Part shown: piece by piece, positions 15,623 to 23,243 of the stretch
Numbering within the stretch: the stretch's first letter is position 1
How the letters are laid out: every line of letters begins with the position of its first letter
From: CBFFRJ01 sp051486985
GTDB taxonomy: Bacteria; Pseudomonadota; Gammaproteobacteria; Enterobacterales; Enterobacteriaceae
Direction of reading: 5' to 3'
Assembly: GCF_051486985.1 (NCBI RefSeq)
Contig: NZ_JAHVDV010000048.1
Coordinates: forward strand, 1-24,217
Length of the DNA: 24,217 nt
Notes under the pieces: generated by a model
Databases searched by the model: none
What the model saw: the letters and a program-made list of their open reading frames with translations, nothing else
What the model was told of the DNA's origin: nothing
Made by a program: the position numbers and the translations under genes

Positions 15623-16477
15623 TCAGCGCCGGGCCACCTGCTTTTGATAGCGAACTGGCGTAATACCATAGCGATGGGTAAAGGCGCGGGTGAGATGAGA
15701 CTGGTCCGTCAGGCCGGTGGCCGCAGCCACTTCGGCGGCGGGCATCCCCTGGGTGAGGAAATTTTTGGCGCGCCAGAGACGGATTGCCATCAGCATCTGG
15801 TGCGGGGTGACATGATAATGGGCCTTAAACTGGCGCTGGAAATGGTAGGGACTCAGTGACACCACCCGGGCCAGCTCATCCAGCGTCAGAGGGCGCATGT
15901 AGTTGTCATGCAGGAATTCGCGCACGCGCCCGAAGCGGTGGGCGGCCTCCTGGTAAACCGGGGCATGACGCGCCAGCGGACGAAAGCTGTCGATGAGATC
16001 AAGCAGCAATCCTTTTTGCGCCAGCGGATCGTCGGTGTGCCAGAGGCCATGAATCAAGCCGCAGATCTGTTGGGTGCGCAGCGGGTCATGACGCATCACA
16101 TCGCTGAACCACCAGTGACGAATACCGGTTACCTCTTCCAGTAACGACGGATCGAGATAAACCATCCGGTAACGCCAGCCGTCGGCGCCGTCGGCTTCTC
16201 CGGTATGAAGTTCATCCGGGTTCATGGTAACGACGGAGTTGGCAGGGGCAACATACTGGGTGCCCCGGTAGCGAAAGCGTTCGGCACCGGCTTCAATCGC
16301 GCCAATGCCAAAAGCTTCATGGGTATGGGGCTCAAAGGCGTAGCGGGAGATATGGGCGTGGTAAAGTTCGACGCCCGGCACCTGGGCCAGGTGGCGAAAA
16401 CGCGCGCTGTCTCTCTCGTCATCAAACTGTTCCGGTACGCCCTGCACACTCACTCTCCGCCATGACCATCCTCTCAT
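15623..16477 (-). CDS. AraC-family transcriptional regulator with N-terminal cupin domain
   Basis: A 284-residue regulator. The N-terminal AraC-type cupin includes YAFEPHTHEAFGIGAIEAGAERFRYRG (residues about 46-72) and the MNPDELHTGE metal-type loop; the C-terminal tandem helix-turn-helix includes LTLDELARVVSLSPYHFQRQFK and AAEVAAATGLTDQSHLTRAF. Regulators of this sort often control a neighbouring exporter, so ytfF directly downstream is the obvious candidate; this is inference. The start is uncertain: the ATG at 16477 lies in the loop of an inverted repeat and has no ribosome-binding site, while a GTG at 16447 has GGAG five bases before it. There is no equivalent between ytfF and qorB in E. 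coli K-12. Confidence 0.88.
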   Translation of the reverse strand: MRGWSWRRVSVQGVPEQFDDERDSARFRHLAQVPGVELYHAHISRYAFEPHTHEAFGIGAIEAGAERFRYRGTQYVAPANSVVTMNPDELHTGEADGADGWRYRMVYLDPSLLEEVTGIRHWWFSDVMRHDPLRTQQICGLIHGLWHTDDPLAQKGLLLDLIDSFRPLARHAPVYQEAAHRFGRVREFLHDNYMRPLTLDELARVVSLSPYHFQRQFKAHYHVTPHQMLMAIRLWRAKNFLTQGMPAAEVAAATGLTDQSHLTRAFTHRYGITPVRYQKQVARR

Positions 16478-16491
16478 TATTAAGGATGGTC
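16464..16491. promoter_or_regulatory. Inverted repeat at the AraC-type gene start
   Basis: A perfect 9-bp dyad GACCATCCT/AGGATGGTC with a 10-base AT-rich spacer. It covers the most upstream possible ATG of the regulator gene and lies between it and the qorB stop. It may be an autoregulatory operator or a terminator for qorB; neither is proven. Confidence 0.4.
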
Positions 16492-16528
16492 AGGCGGCAT
16501 GCCACAAAAATTAACCATTTTGTAACTG

Positions 16529-17377
16529 TTACAGAATGCCTTTGACGCTCTCGGCAAGCGGGGTAGTCGGGCGTCCAGTCAGCGTGCTTAAGGTACGGCT
16601 GTCATCAAACAGGCCACCTTTTGCGGCACCGGTATCAGAGTCCGCAAGCAGGTTCGCGAAAGCCTCTGGCAGGCCCACGTCTTTCAGTGCAGCAGCAAAA
16701 TCCGCTTCGCTCAGGTTCTGATACACCACGCTTTTCCCGCTCTGTTTGCTCAGTTCAGCGGCCAGTTCGCTTAACGTCCAGGCATCATCGCCCGCCAGCT
16801 CATAGACCTTACCTGCATGATTCTCTTCACGCATAACACGCGCCGCCGCCGCCGCGTAATCCGCACGGGTGGCAGAGGCGATTTTACCGTCACCTGCCGC
16901 TCCAATAAATACGCCGTGCGCCAGGGCTGCCGGCGCGCTGGCAAGGTAGTTTTCGCTGTACCAGCCATTACGCAGCAGCGCAAAGGGGATACCGGATTCA
17001 GCGAGCATATGTTCGGTTTCAACATGCTCAACGGCCAGGCCCAGCGGGGAGCTATCCGCATGCAGAAGGCTGGTGTAGGCAATGAACTTCACGCCCGCTG
17101 CTTTGGCTGCATTAATAACATTACGATGCTGAGAGGTACGCTGCCCCACTTCGCTGGAGGAGATAAGCAGCAGCTTGTCCACCCCGGTCAGGGCCGCGGT
17201 CAGCGCGGCGGCGTCGTTGTAATCACCCTGACGAACAACAACCCCTTTTTGAGTTAAGGCTTCGGCTTTCGCCGGGTTACGAACAATGGCAACTATCTCG
17301 TTGGCAGGGACGGTTTCCAGTAAGGCTTCAACAGTAAGTGCACCGAGCTGACCGGTAGCGCCGGTAATGGCGATCAT
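16529..17377 (-). CDS. qorB: NAD(P)H:quinone oxidoreductase 2 (NmrA-like)
   Basis: A 282-residue NmrA-like short-chain dehydrogenase relative, matching E. coli QorB (YtfG). The N-terminal Rossmann motif is GATGQLG at residues 6-12; KFIAYTSLLHADSSPLGLA and HVETEHMLAESGIPFALLRNG are the characteristic central segments. It reduces quinones with NADPH in the cytoplasm. The start at 17377 has AAGGAGA at good spacing; the ATG at 17422 would overlap the promoter shared with the divergent regulator. Expression is probably set by the neighbouring HxlR-type repressor. Confidence 0.94.
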   Translation of the reverse strand: MIAITGATGQLGALTVEALLETVPANEIVAIVRNPAKAEALTQKGVVVRQGDYNDAAALTAALTGVDKLLLISSSEVGQRTSQHRNVINAAKAAGVKFIAYTSLLHADSSPLGLAVEHVETEHMLAESGIPFALLRNGWYSENYLASAPAALAHGVFIGAAGDGKIASATRADYAAAAARVMREENHAGKVYELAGDDAWTLSELAAELSKQSGKSVVYQNLSEADFAAALKDVGLPEAFANLLADSDTGAAKGGLFDDSRTLSTLTGRPTTPLAESVKGIL

Positions 17378-17461
17378 GATGAATCTCCTTCGTGTTTGGC
17401 TTGTGTTGTGGCACACTATCACCTTAACTAACTTTTAGTAAGTACGTACAAAAAGGTAAGT
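17378..17461. promoter_or_regulatory. Shared qorB/qorR promoter region with dyad
   Basis: The 84 bases between the divergent starts contain ACTAA-cttt-TTAGT (about 17427-17440) followed by AAGTACGTAC. Short dyads of this kind are usual operators for HxlR-type dimers that control their own gene and a divergent enzyme. The exact bases contacted are a guess. Confidence 0.35.
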
Positions 17462-17848
17462 ATGAAAAACACCAATCCGACGCTAAGCGAGCAGCTGCGC
17501 AACGGGGATCTCTTTGCTGAGTCGTGTCCCTCGCGGGACGTGCTTAAACATGTCACCAGCCGTTGGGGCGTATTGATCCTGGTGGCCTTACGTGACGGCA
17601 CGCACCGTTTCAGCGATTTACGCCGCAAGATGGGGGGAGTCAGCGAGAAGATGCTGGCGCAGTCATTACAGGCGCTTGAGCAGGACGGTTTTCTCAACCG
17701 TATTTCCTACCCGGTGGTACCGCCGCACGTGGAATATAGTCTGACGCCGTTAGGCGAGCAGGTGAGCGAGAAAGTGGCGGATTTAGCCGACTGGATTGAG
17801 CTGAATTTGCCTCAGGTTCTGGCGACGCGAGACGATCGCGCCGCCTGA
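17462..17848 (+). CDS. qorR: HxlR-family transcriptional regulator QorR (YtfH)
   Basis: A 128-residue winged-helix HxlR protein matching E. coli YtfH. Cys22 in ESCPSRDVLKHV is the conserved family cysteine used for redox sensing in relatives; the recognition segment is RFSDLRRKMGGVSEKMLAQSLQALEQDG and the wing is VEYSLTPLGEQV. It is divergent from qorB with 84 bases between, the classic arrangement for a quinone/diamide-responsive repressor. AAAAAGGTAAGT lies before the ATG. Confidence 0.92.
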   Translation: MKNTNPTLSEQLRNGDLFAESCPSRDVLKHVTSRWGVLILVALRDGTHRFSDLRRKMGGVSEKMLAQSLQALEQDGFLNRISYPVVPPHVEYSLTPLGEQVSEKVADLADWIELNLPQVLATRDDRAA

Positions 17849-17897
17849 GATGTTGCGCTTGGTATGACGAGCGCACCGCTGTTCCCCCTCACCCCGG

Positions 17898-17919
17898 CCC
17901 TCTCCCTCAAGGGAGAGGG
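17898..17919. repeat. CCCTCTCCC hairpin after qorR
   Basis: A perfect 9-bp stem CCCTCTCCC/GGGAGAGGG with loop tcaa, 49 bases beyond the qorR stop. The 22-base hairpin is identical to the one at 213-234. Between it and the larger repeat (17920-18043) I see no gene. Confidence 0.75.
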
Positions 17920-18043
17920 AGAAAGGCAAATTTCAGACCGCTCGAGTGGTCCTCTGCCCCTGTAGGGCTGAGGAATCCCAGGTGATATTACCTTTTGCAG
18001 CGATAACACTGCGTCATGAGAATAAAACCGTCACCGCGATGAC

Positions 18044-18418
18044 AGGGTCCGGCTGAAAATCGACGACGCGTATCCGCAAGGCCGGGGCGACGCGCAGGGA
18101 TGCGCGGCGAGGGCGGCTTTACAGGGAGGTTTCCTCCGCCCGTCCCCGATAAGCCTGAAGGATTAAGCGTCGTGAACCGCGAAGCGGCGATTTTCGTGGC
18201 CGGGAGCCCGGGTCGCCAGGGCGGTGGCGGTGAACCGCCCTGGCACGTTCACGAGTTCTGGCGTGACAGAAAAGCAAGGAACATAAGATGAACGGAATGA
18301 CCCTCAGAGCCGCATGTTTCCCCTCACCCCGACCCTCTCCCCAAAGCGGAGAGGGGGCTGTCCGTGCTCGTATTATTTGGTGGGGATCCCTCTCCCTCCG
18401 GGGGAGGGGCTGTTCACG
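18044..18418. repeat. Dispersed hairpin-rich repeat, copy 2 (longer copy)
   Basis: The part 18176-18418 is colinear with copy 1 at the left edge of the window. The extra left part adds GGGCGG/CCGCCC (18111-18141) and GGAGG-ttt-CCTCC inside it. Other hairpins are CCGC-gaa-GCGG (18177-18187), GCCAGGGCGG/CCGCCCTGGC (18215-18244), TTCTG/CAGAA (18256-18271) and two CCCTCTCC units (about 18335-18357 and 18388-18409). Relative to copy 1, the base pair 47/62 is T-A there and C-G here (18222/18237), a compensated change. The element ends at the cpdB stop. Its left limit is estimated. A 63-codon open frame inside it is not believed to be a gene. Confidence 0.75.
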
Positions 18419-18420
18419 GC

Positions 18421-20364
18421 TTACTGACTCAAATCCATCTGATACAGCGCAAAGCCAATCTCATCATCGCCCACTTTCTTCATCGGGTACTGCGCTTTCT
18501 CTTTGATAAAGGCCGCGGCTTTTTCTGACGGTGAGGTTTCGAAACGAATATCCAGCGGTACGGAGCTATGAATCGGGGCCAGACGCCAGTTGTTATCGGC
18601 CGCCGGGTGTATTTCTCCCGCCCGCGCTGACTCGTCGCTTATCCATTTTGCCAGCACCGCACGGTTTTCATCCGGGGAGGCAAAGGCGATATGGCTGTCG
18701 CCAGTACCCGCAAACTTGCCGCCGTAGGCACGGTAGTTGTTGGTGGCGACCAGGAACACCTGATTCGGATTAATAGGTTTGCCGTTGAACGTCAGATCTT
18801 TGATGCGCTCCGCCTGCGGATTGACGCTCTGGCATTCACCGTCGTAACGGGCCGGTTGCGACACATCAATCTGGTATTTCACCCCATCAATGACATCGAA
18901 GTTATAGGTACGGAACGTCTCCCAGTTGATAAGCGACTGGGGCTTGCTGTTGTTGGGATCTATCTGGTTAAACTGCCCCGCGGAACACTCCAGCCACTCT
19001 TTAACCTCTTTGCCGGTCGCTTTCACCACCACCAGGGTATTAGGGTAGAGATAAAGATCGGCGGCGTTGCGGAAGGTGAGTTGCCCTTTTTCGACCTCAA
19101 CAAAACTGGCCGGATCGTTTTTACGCCCGCCCGCTTTAAACGGTGCGGCGGCAGAGAGCACCGGCAGGTTCGCCAGATCCGGATCGCCCTGAATAAAGTG
19201 CTTCACATAGGCCGTTTGGGCGTTGTTAACCACCTGCACGGTCGGGTCATCCTGTACCAGTGACAGGTAGCTGTACATATTGTCAGCGGACTTGCCGATA
19301 GGTTTGCCAACAAACTCGCGGGTGGCATCGTGATCGTGCTTGAGAATGTCCACCAGCTTGCTGTCTTCTTTCACCAGTGCCTTTTTGGCGGCGGCATCAT
19401 AAATGGGGCGCGCTTCCGCTTTGGAGGAGATGACCTGCCATTTTCCACCATCGTTATTCAGCACCAGGTCAACAACACCCAGGTGATCGCCCCACATACC
19501 CGGCATCACTGATGGCACACCGTTCAGCGTGCCCTTCGCGATATCAGCGCCTTTAATGGCGGCGAAATCTTTTGACGGGAACACCGCATGCGCGTGGCCA
19601 AACAGGATGGTGTCAACGCCAGGAATTTCACTTAAGTAGTAGACGGAGTTTTCCGCCATCGCCTGGTAAGGCTCTGCGGAGAGTCCGGAGTGAGCCACCA
19701 CGACAACCAGATCTGCCCCTTTTTCACGCATTTCAGGCACATATTTTTTTGCCGTTTCGGTGATGTCGTCGACGGTGACTTTGCCCGTCAGATTCGCTTT
19801 ATCCCAGACCATGATTTGCGGTGGCACAAAACCGATATAACCGATTTTCAGGGTTTGCGGTTTTCCGTCTTTATCGATGACCTTCGTCTCTTTGATCAGG
19901 TAAGGCGTAAAGAGCGGTTTTTTAGTTTTGGTATCAATAATGTTGGCGTTAACGTAGGGAAATTTCGCCCCTTCCAGCGCCCGGTGCAGGTAATCCAGAC
20001 CGTAGTTGAATTCGTGGTTACCGAGGTTACCAACCGCATAATCCAGCGTATTCAGCGCCTTGTAGACCGGATGAATATCACCCTTTTTCAGCCCCTTTGC
20101 CGCCATGTAATCACCCAGCGGACTGCCCTGAATTAAGTCGCCGTTATCCACCAGCACGCTGTTTTTGACTTCACTTCTGGCGGCATTAATCAGGCTGGCG
20201 GTGCGCACCAGGCCGAATTTTTCTGTCGCAGAATCTTTGTAGTAATCAAAGTCCATCATATTGCTATGCAAATCAGTGGTTTCCATAATGCGTAAATCCA
20301 CTGTTGCGGCCTGCACGCTGGCGGCAATCAGCGTTGCCAGGAGCGTTGCGCTAAACTTAATCAT
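18421..20364 (-). CDS. cpdB: 2',3'-cyclic-nucleotide 2'-phosphodiesterase / 3'-nucleotidase, periplasmic
   Basis: A 647-residue protein equal in length to E. coli CpdB. A signal peptide (MIKFSATLLATLIAASVQA) ends near residue 19. The metallophosphoesterase domain has DLHSNM at 31-36, VDNGDLIQGSPL near 75-86, GNHEFNYG near 116 and GHAHAVFP near 257, all metal-site motifs. The C-terminal 5'-nucleotidase domain holds the substrate-stacking region with GDSHIAFASPDENR. It hydrolyses 2',3'-cyclic nucleotides and then 3'-nucleotides for nucleoside salvage. The start at 20364 is chosen for the signal peptide; the open frame to 20478 is not signal-like. It is divergent from cysQ. Confidence 0.97.
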   Translation of the reverse strand: MIKFSATLLATLIAASVQAATVDLRIMETTDLHSNMMDFDYYKDSATEKFGLVRTASLINAARSEVKNSVLVDNGDLIQGSPLGDYMAAKGLKKGDIHPVYKALNTLDYAVGNLGNHEFNYGLDYLHRALEGAKFPYVNANIIDTKTKKPLFTPYLIKETKVIDKDGKPQTLKIGYIGFVPPQIMVWDKANLTGKVTVDDITETAKKYVPEMREKGADLVVVVAHSGLSAEPYQAMAENSVYYLSEIPGVDTILFGHAHAVFPSKDFAAIKGADIAKGTLNGVPSVMPGMWGDHLGVVDLVLNNDGGKWQVISSKAEARPIYDAAAKKALVKEDSKLVDILKHDHDATREFVGKPIGKSADNMYSYLSLVQDDPTVQVVNNAQTAYVKHFIQGDPDLANLPVLSAAAPFKAGGRKNDPASFVEVEKGQLTFRNAADLYLYPNTLVVVKATGKEVKEWLECSAGQFNQIDPNNSKPQSLINWETFRTYNFDVIDGVKYQIDVSQPARYDGECQSVNPQAERIKDLTFNGKPINPNQVFLVATNNYRAYGGKFAGTGDSHIAFASPDENRAVLAKWISDESARAGEIHPAADNNWRLAPIHSSVPLDIRFETSPSEKAAAFIKEKAQYPMKKVGDDEIGFALYQMDLSQ

Positions 20365-20566
20365 CAGAGGTGTCCTTTTTAGATCTGAGCCACAAAAGAA
20401 AGTGATATGTACATTTTGTTGCTTACAGAATTGTGAATACTGACATGATTTTCGCCACATAAATGCAACAACTATCACACCTGGCGGATAATGGCTGAAT
20501 GCGATATAAGTAAACCAATGAATTATCTAGGGTAAAAACCCCACTGCCAAAAACAGGAGGTGGACG

Positions 20567-21313
20567 ATGTTAGAAGCGATTTGTCAGCTCGCACGGGAAG
20601 CGGGCGATGCCATCATGGACGTATACGACGGTCATCAGCCGATGGACGTCACCAGCAAGGCCGATGACTCCCCGGTGACCGCTGCGGATATTGCTGCGCA
20701 TGGCGTGATCATCCGTGGCTTACAGGCGCTGACGCCTGACATTCCGGTGCTGTCAGAAGAAGACCCGCCCGGCTGGGAAGTGCGCCAGCACTGGCAGCGT
20801 TACTGGCTGGTGGACCCGCTTGACGGCACCAAAGAGTTCATCAAGCGTAATGGTGAGTTTACCGTGAACATCGCGCTGATTGAGCAGGGTAAACCTGTCC
20901 TGGGCGTGGTTTACGCGCCAGTACTGAAAGTGATGTATGCGGCAGCGGACGGCAAGGCATGGAAAGAAGAGAACGGTGTCCGCAAGCAGATTCAGGTGCG
21001 TGACGCGCGTCCGCCGCTGGTGGTTATCAGCCGTTCTCATGCTGCTGCGGACAGCGAGCTGCAGGAGTATCTGACCCAACTCGGCGAGCACCAGACCACC
21101 GCGATTGGCTCTTCGCTTAAGTTCTGCCTGGTCGCTGAAGGGCAGGCGCAGTTATATCCCCGTTTTGGGCCAACTAACTCCTGGGATACGGCGGCAGGCC
21201 ACGCGGTGGCGGTGGCTGCCGGGGCGCACGTTCACGACTGGCAGGGCAAAACCCTTGATTACACGCCGCGTGAATCCTTCCTCAACCCCGGCTTCCGCGT
21301 TTCTATTTACTGA
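20567..21313 (+). CDS. cysQ: 3'(2'),5'-bisphosphate nucleotidase CysQ
   Basis: A 248-residue inositol-monophosphatase-fold enzyme that removes the 3'-phosphate of PAP, a by-product of sulfate assimilation. Metal-site motifs: SEEDPPGW (63-70), DPLDGTKEF (83-91) and WDTAAGHAV (about 206-214). E. coli CysQ is about 246 residues. An AGGAGG lies 5 bases before the ATG. It is divergent from cpdB (another nucleotide phosphatase) and its last 11 bases overlap the 3' end of ytfJ. Confidence 0.96.
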   Translation: MLEAICQLAREAGDAIMDVYDGHQPMDVTSKADDSPVTAADIAAHGVIIRGLQALTPDIPVLSEEDPPGWEVRQHWQRYWLVDPLDGTKEFIKRNGEFTVNIALIEQGKPVLGVVYAPVLKVMYAAADGKAWKEENGVRKQIQVRDARPPLVVISRSHAAADSELQEYLTQLGEHQTTAIGSSLKFCLVAEGQAQLYPRFGPTNSWDTAAGHAVAVAAGAHVHDWQGKTLDYTPRESFLNPGFRVSIY

Positions 21314-21860
21314 GTAATTTCTGCAGCAGGGCGACAACCTGCTGCACCTCCGCCTGGCTCAGACTGCCGTCTTTGGCGTACTGGATTTTTCCTTCTTTAT
21401 CCAGCACCACAACCGCCGAACTCTCTTCTTCAAGCTGCCAGGCTTTGCGCACCATTCCATCGCTGTCCACCACAAACTGCGACCACGGGTAGAGCTTTTT
21501 GTTGCTCTCTATGCTGCTGCGCACAAACATGGCCGAGCCGGGAATCGCATCGTCAGTGTTGATAATAGTGGTGGTCTGGTAGCGGTCATGGGGCAAACTG
21601 GCGGACTTGATCGCTTCAATGAGGGCTGCATTTTTCTCTTTTGCCGATGTTCGACCCGCAATATGTTGCACCACTCGCACTTTGCCAGGAAGCTGCGCGC
21701 TATTCCAGGCTTTATAGCTAAACTTACTGTTATCGAGAATTAACTCTCCTCTGTCAGCGACGCCAACAGGTGGTACTCGCTGGCCCGTCTCAAAATTTTG
21801 AGCATGCGCCAGAAGCGGCATTAGCAGGCAGGTGGCTGCCAGGATGTTGCGTAGGGTCAT
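21303..21860 (-). CDS. ytfJ: YtfJ, periplasmic thioredoxin-fold protein of unknown function
   Basis: A 185-residue secreted protein with signal peptide MTLRNILAATCLLMPLLAHA and a mature part beginning QNFETGQRVPPVGV. It matches E. coli YtfJ along its length (HIAGRTSAKEKN, TIINTDDAIPGSAMFVRSS, ESSAVVVLDKEGKIQYAKDG). The family resembles thioredoxins but has no CXXC pair, so a redox role is doubtful. The start at 21860 has AAAGGAAA upstream; the ATG at 21884 adds eight polar residues and is rejected. It is convergent with cysQ, sharing 11 bases. Confidence 0.92.
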   Translation of the reverse strand: MTLRNILAATCLLMPLLAHAQNFETGQRVPPVGVADRGELILDNSKFSYKAWNSAQLPGKVRVVQHIAGRTSAKEKNAALIEAIKSASLPHDRYQTTTIINTDDAIPGSAMFVRSSIESNKKLYPWSQFVVDSDGMVRKAWQLEEESSAVVVLDKEGKIQYAKDGSLSQAEVQQVVALLQKLLSK

Positions 21861-22053
21861 GGTGTTTCCTTTATTGTTTTGCACTGATTATCTGCAGGTG
21901 ATCCGACCACTTAATGAACCTCTTAATCATAAGTGCGATCAATAAGGATTTCCCGCAATCGGGATGCCAGTTTGCGGGTTAACGCACATAACCGCGAAAA
22001 AACGATGCCTTATACTGCCTTGCCTAAAGGACTGCAAAGAAAATTCTGAATAA

Positions 22054-22116
22054 CTGTCATCAAAAGGTAAATAAACTTATACAGACTATGTGTCCTGAAT
22101 GTTCTGGACTATAGTC
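22054..22116 (+). promoter_or_regulatory. Putative ytfK promoter with possible PhoB half-site
   Basis: CTGTCAT at 22054-22060 matches the first half of a PhoB box, though the following 11-base units fit poorly. TATAGT at 22110-22115 is a good -10 inside the palindrome GACTATAGTC, and no -35 is evident, as at activated promoters. ytfK is reported as a PhoB target in E. coli. The rest of the 338-base gap 21861-22198 shows no gene. Confidence 0.35.
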
Positions 22117-22198
22117 ACTGGGCAACAAAATTTGCGCTCATCACAGTCGGGCCAAGTGTGGCTCCGCAAGGGCGTAATACTCAACAGGAGATACAAAA

Positions 22199-22405
22199 AT
22201 GAAAATTTTCCAACGTTACAACCCACTTCAGGTGGCGAAGTACGTGAAAATCCTGTTCCGTGGACGGTTGTATATCAAGGACGTTGGCGCTTTCGAGTTC
22301 GATAAAGGCAAAATTTTGATCCCGAAAGTGAAGGACAAACAGCATCTTACTGTTATGTCAGAGATCAATCGTCAGGTTTTGCGTCTCCAGGCGGAGATGG
22401 CTTAA
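22199..22405 (+). CDS. ytfK: YtfK, SpoT-activating stringent-response factor
   Basis: A 68-residue protein, full length relative to E. coli YtfK, with the same compact sequence MKIFQRYNPLQVAKYVK ... RLYIKDVGAFEFDKGKIL ... VMSEINRQVLRLQAE. In E. coli it binds the catalytic region of SpoT and shifts it toward (p)ppGpp synthesis during phosphate or fatty-acid starvation. ACAGGAGAT precedes the ATG. An overlapping frame starting at 22099 is a shadow. It is the last conserved core gene before the accessory Rhs region. Confidence 0.94.
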   Translation: MKIFQRYNPLQVAKYVKILFRGRLYIKDVGAFEFDKGKILIPKVKDKQHLTVMSEINRQVLRLQAEMA

Positions 22406-22439
22406 CAATCCATGCTATGCAGTAACCGCGGTACAAAGA

Positions 22440-22470
22440 AACGGCTCCGAAAAGGAGCCGTTGATGTTTT
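22440..22470 (+). terminator. Rho-independent terminator of ytfK
   Basis: A 9-bp perfect stem AACGGCTCC/GGAGCCGTT with a 5-base loop, 35 bases past the ytfK stop, then GATGTTTT. It marks the edge of the conserved block. Confidence 0.78.
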
Positions 22471-22722
22471 CAGCATCTGCCTTCACTCATCCCTTCATAA
22501 CATTTTTTATATTCCATCGGTGGGATGCCATTATGTTTACGAAAGATCCGCGTGAAGTAGATCGGATCGGCGTACCCCACCGATTGAGCCACTTTAAATA
22601 CCGGCAGCGGCGTTGACTGGATCAACAGCCGGGCGCGGTTGATGCGTTGGACTTCTCGCCAGGTTTACGATTTTTAACTCTTCGGCGATGTGCTCATTCA
22701 GATAATTGCACACCGTATTCAT
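22470..22722 (-). pseudogene. Decayed C-terminal HTH domain of an AraC/XylS-family regulator
   Basis: Two minus-strand frames together spell parts of an AraC DNA-binding domain. From 22722, MNTVCNYLNEHIAEELKIVNLA is the start of the first helix-turn-helix. From 22655 in another frame, EVQRINRARLLIQS, then VFKVAQSVGYADPIYFTRIF and PPMEYKK, run to a stop at 22470-22472. About 30 residues normally between the two pieces are missing, and the frame changes at the joint near 22656, so an internal deletion broke it. The whole N-terminal sensor domain is absent, replaced by the Rhs-associated gene. It is not the same regulator as the intact one at 15623. No function is expected. Confidence 0.8.
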
Positions 22723-23243
22723 TTTAAACAGAATTTTTTCTCAGCTTCAATTAGCTTTTCCTTACGGTTTTTTCCAATACTACGAAAGCGCGTGGCACCT
22801 ATTAAATAATAAACATTCTTTTTTTTATATTTTCCTAGAAGATAAAGCTCTTCAGCATTATTTGAATCCATTCCTGCTTTACACCAAACATGTTCGACTA
22901 ATTCATCCTCTTTTTTCATAAGCAGTTCTCCGGCTAAAGATGCAGAGTAAACGAGTTCACTAGAGAATATTTTGTTATGTTTGTCATCAAGTTCAAATTT
23001 CACCCCGAATGTATTTATATCGACATTTGAGTAGACATCAATTTTCCTTGAGTTTTCTGGAAAGAAATCCGGGAGCCATGTCCTTACTCCTGAATTTTCT
23101 GGAATAGAAGAGTAGTGCTCATATTGATAACGATTGACGTCAATTTCTCCAATAAAGTAGTAGGTCATAACAAAAATAAACCAACATGGTAAGGATAGCG
23201 TAATGATTTTAAAGAAATGTCGCGGTATAATTCCTTGCTTCAT
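22719..23243 (-). CDS. Probable immunity protein of the adjacent Rhs toxin
   Basis: A 174-residue protein of no family I recognise. Residues about 11-32 (FKIITLSLPCWFIFVMTYYF) form one membrane segment behind a basic start (MKQGIIPRHF), so the remaining 140 residues should face the periplasm. The soluble part has an FPENSRKIDVYSNVDINTFGVKFELD stretch, a strand-rich pattern often seen in small proteins beside Rhs genes. The ATG lies inside the Rhs stop (ATGA), giving translational coupling, the usual arrangement for an immunity gene after its toxin. DNA is strongly AT-rich like the toxin tip. Its stop again forms an ATGA with the AraC remnant. Confidence 0.72.
   Translation of the reverse strand: MKQGIIPRHFFKIITLSLPCWFIFVMTYYFIGEIDVNRYQYEHYSSIPENSGVRTWLPDFFPENSRKIDVYSNVDINTFGVKFELDDKHNKIFSSELVYSASLAGELLMKKEDELVEHVWCKAGMDSNNAEELYLLGKYKKKNVYYLIGATRFRSIGKNRKEKLIEAEKKFCLK

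Noticed and set aside
18100..18291. 63-codon open frame inside dispersed repeat copy 2
   Set aside because: Its composition follows the hairpin arms (Gly/Pro/Arg-rich), there is no ribosome-binding site, and it overlaps conserved stem-loops. The paired base change between copies favours structure over coding.
12036..18409. Recurring CCCTCTCC units as a CRISPR array
   Set aside because: The units are palindromic, irregularly spaced by kilobases and not separated by uniform spacers; no cas genes are present.
19690..20136. 148-codon plus-strand frame opposite cpdB
   Set aside because: Shadow of a strongly conserved periplasmic phosphodiesterase gene.
22099..22305. 68-codon frame overlapping the start of ytfK
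   Set aside because: It begins at the ytfK promoter and lacks a ribosome-binding site; the ytfK frame matches a known protein over its full length.
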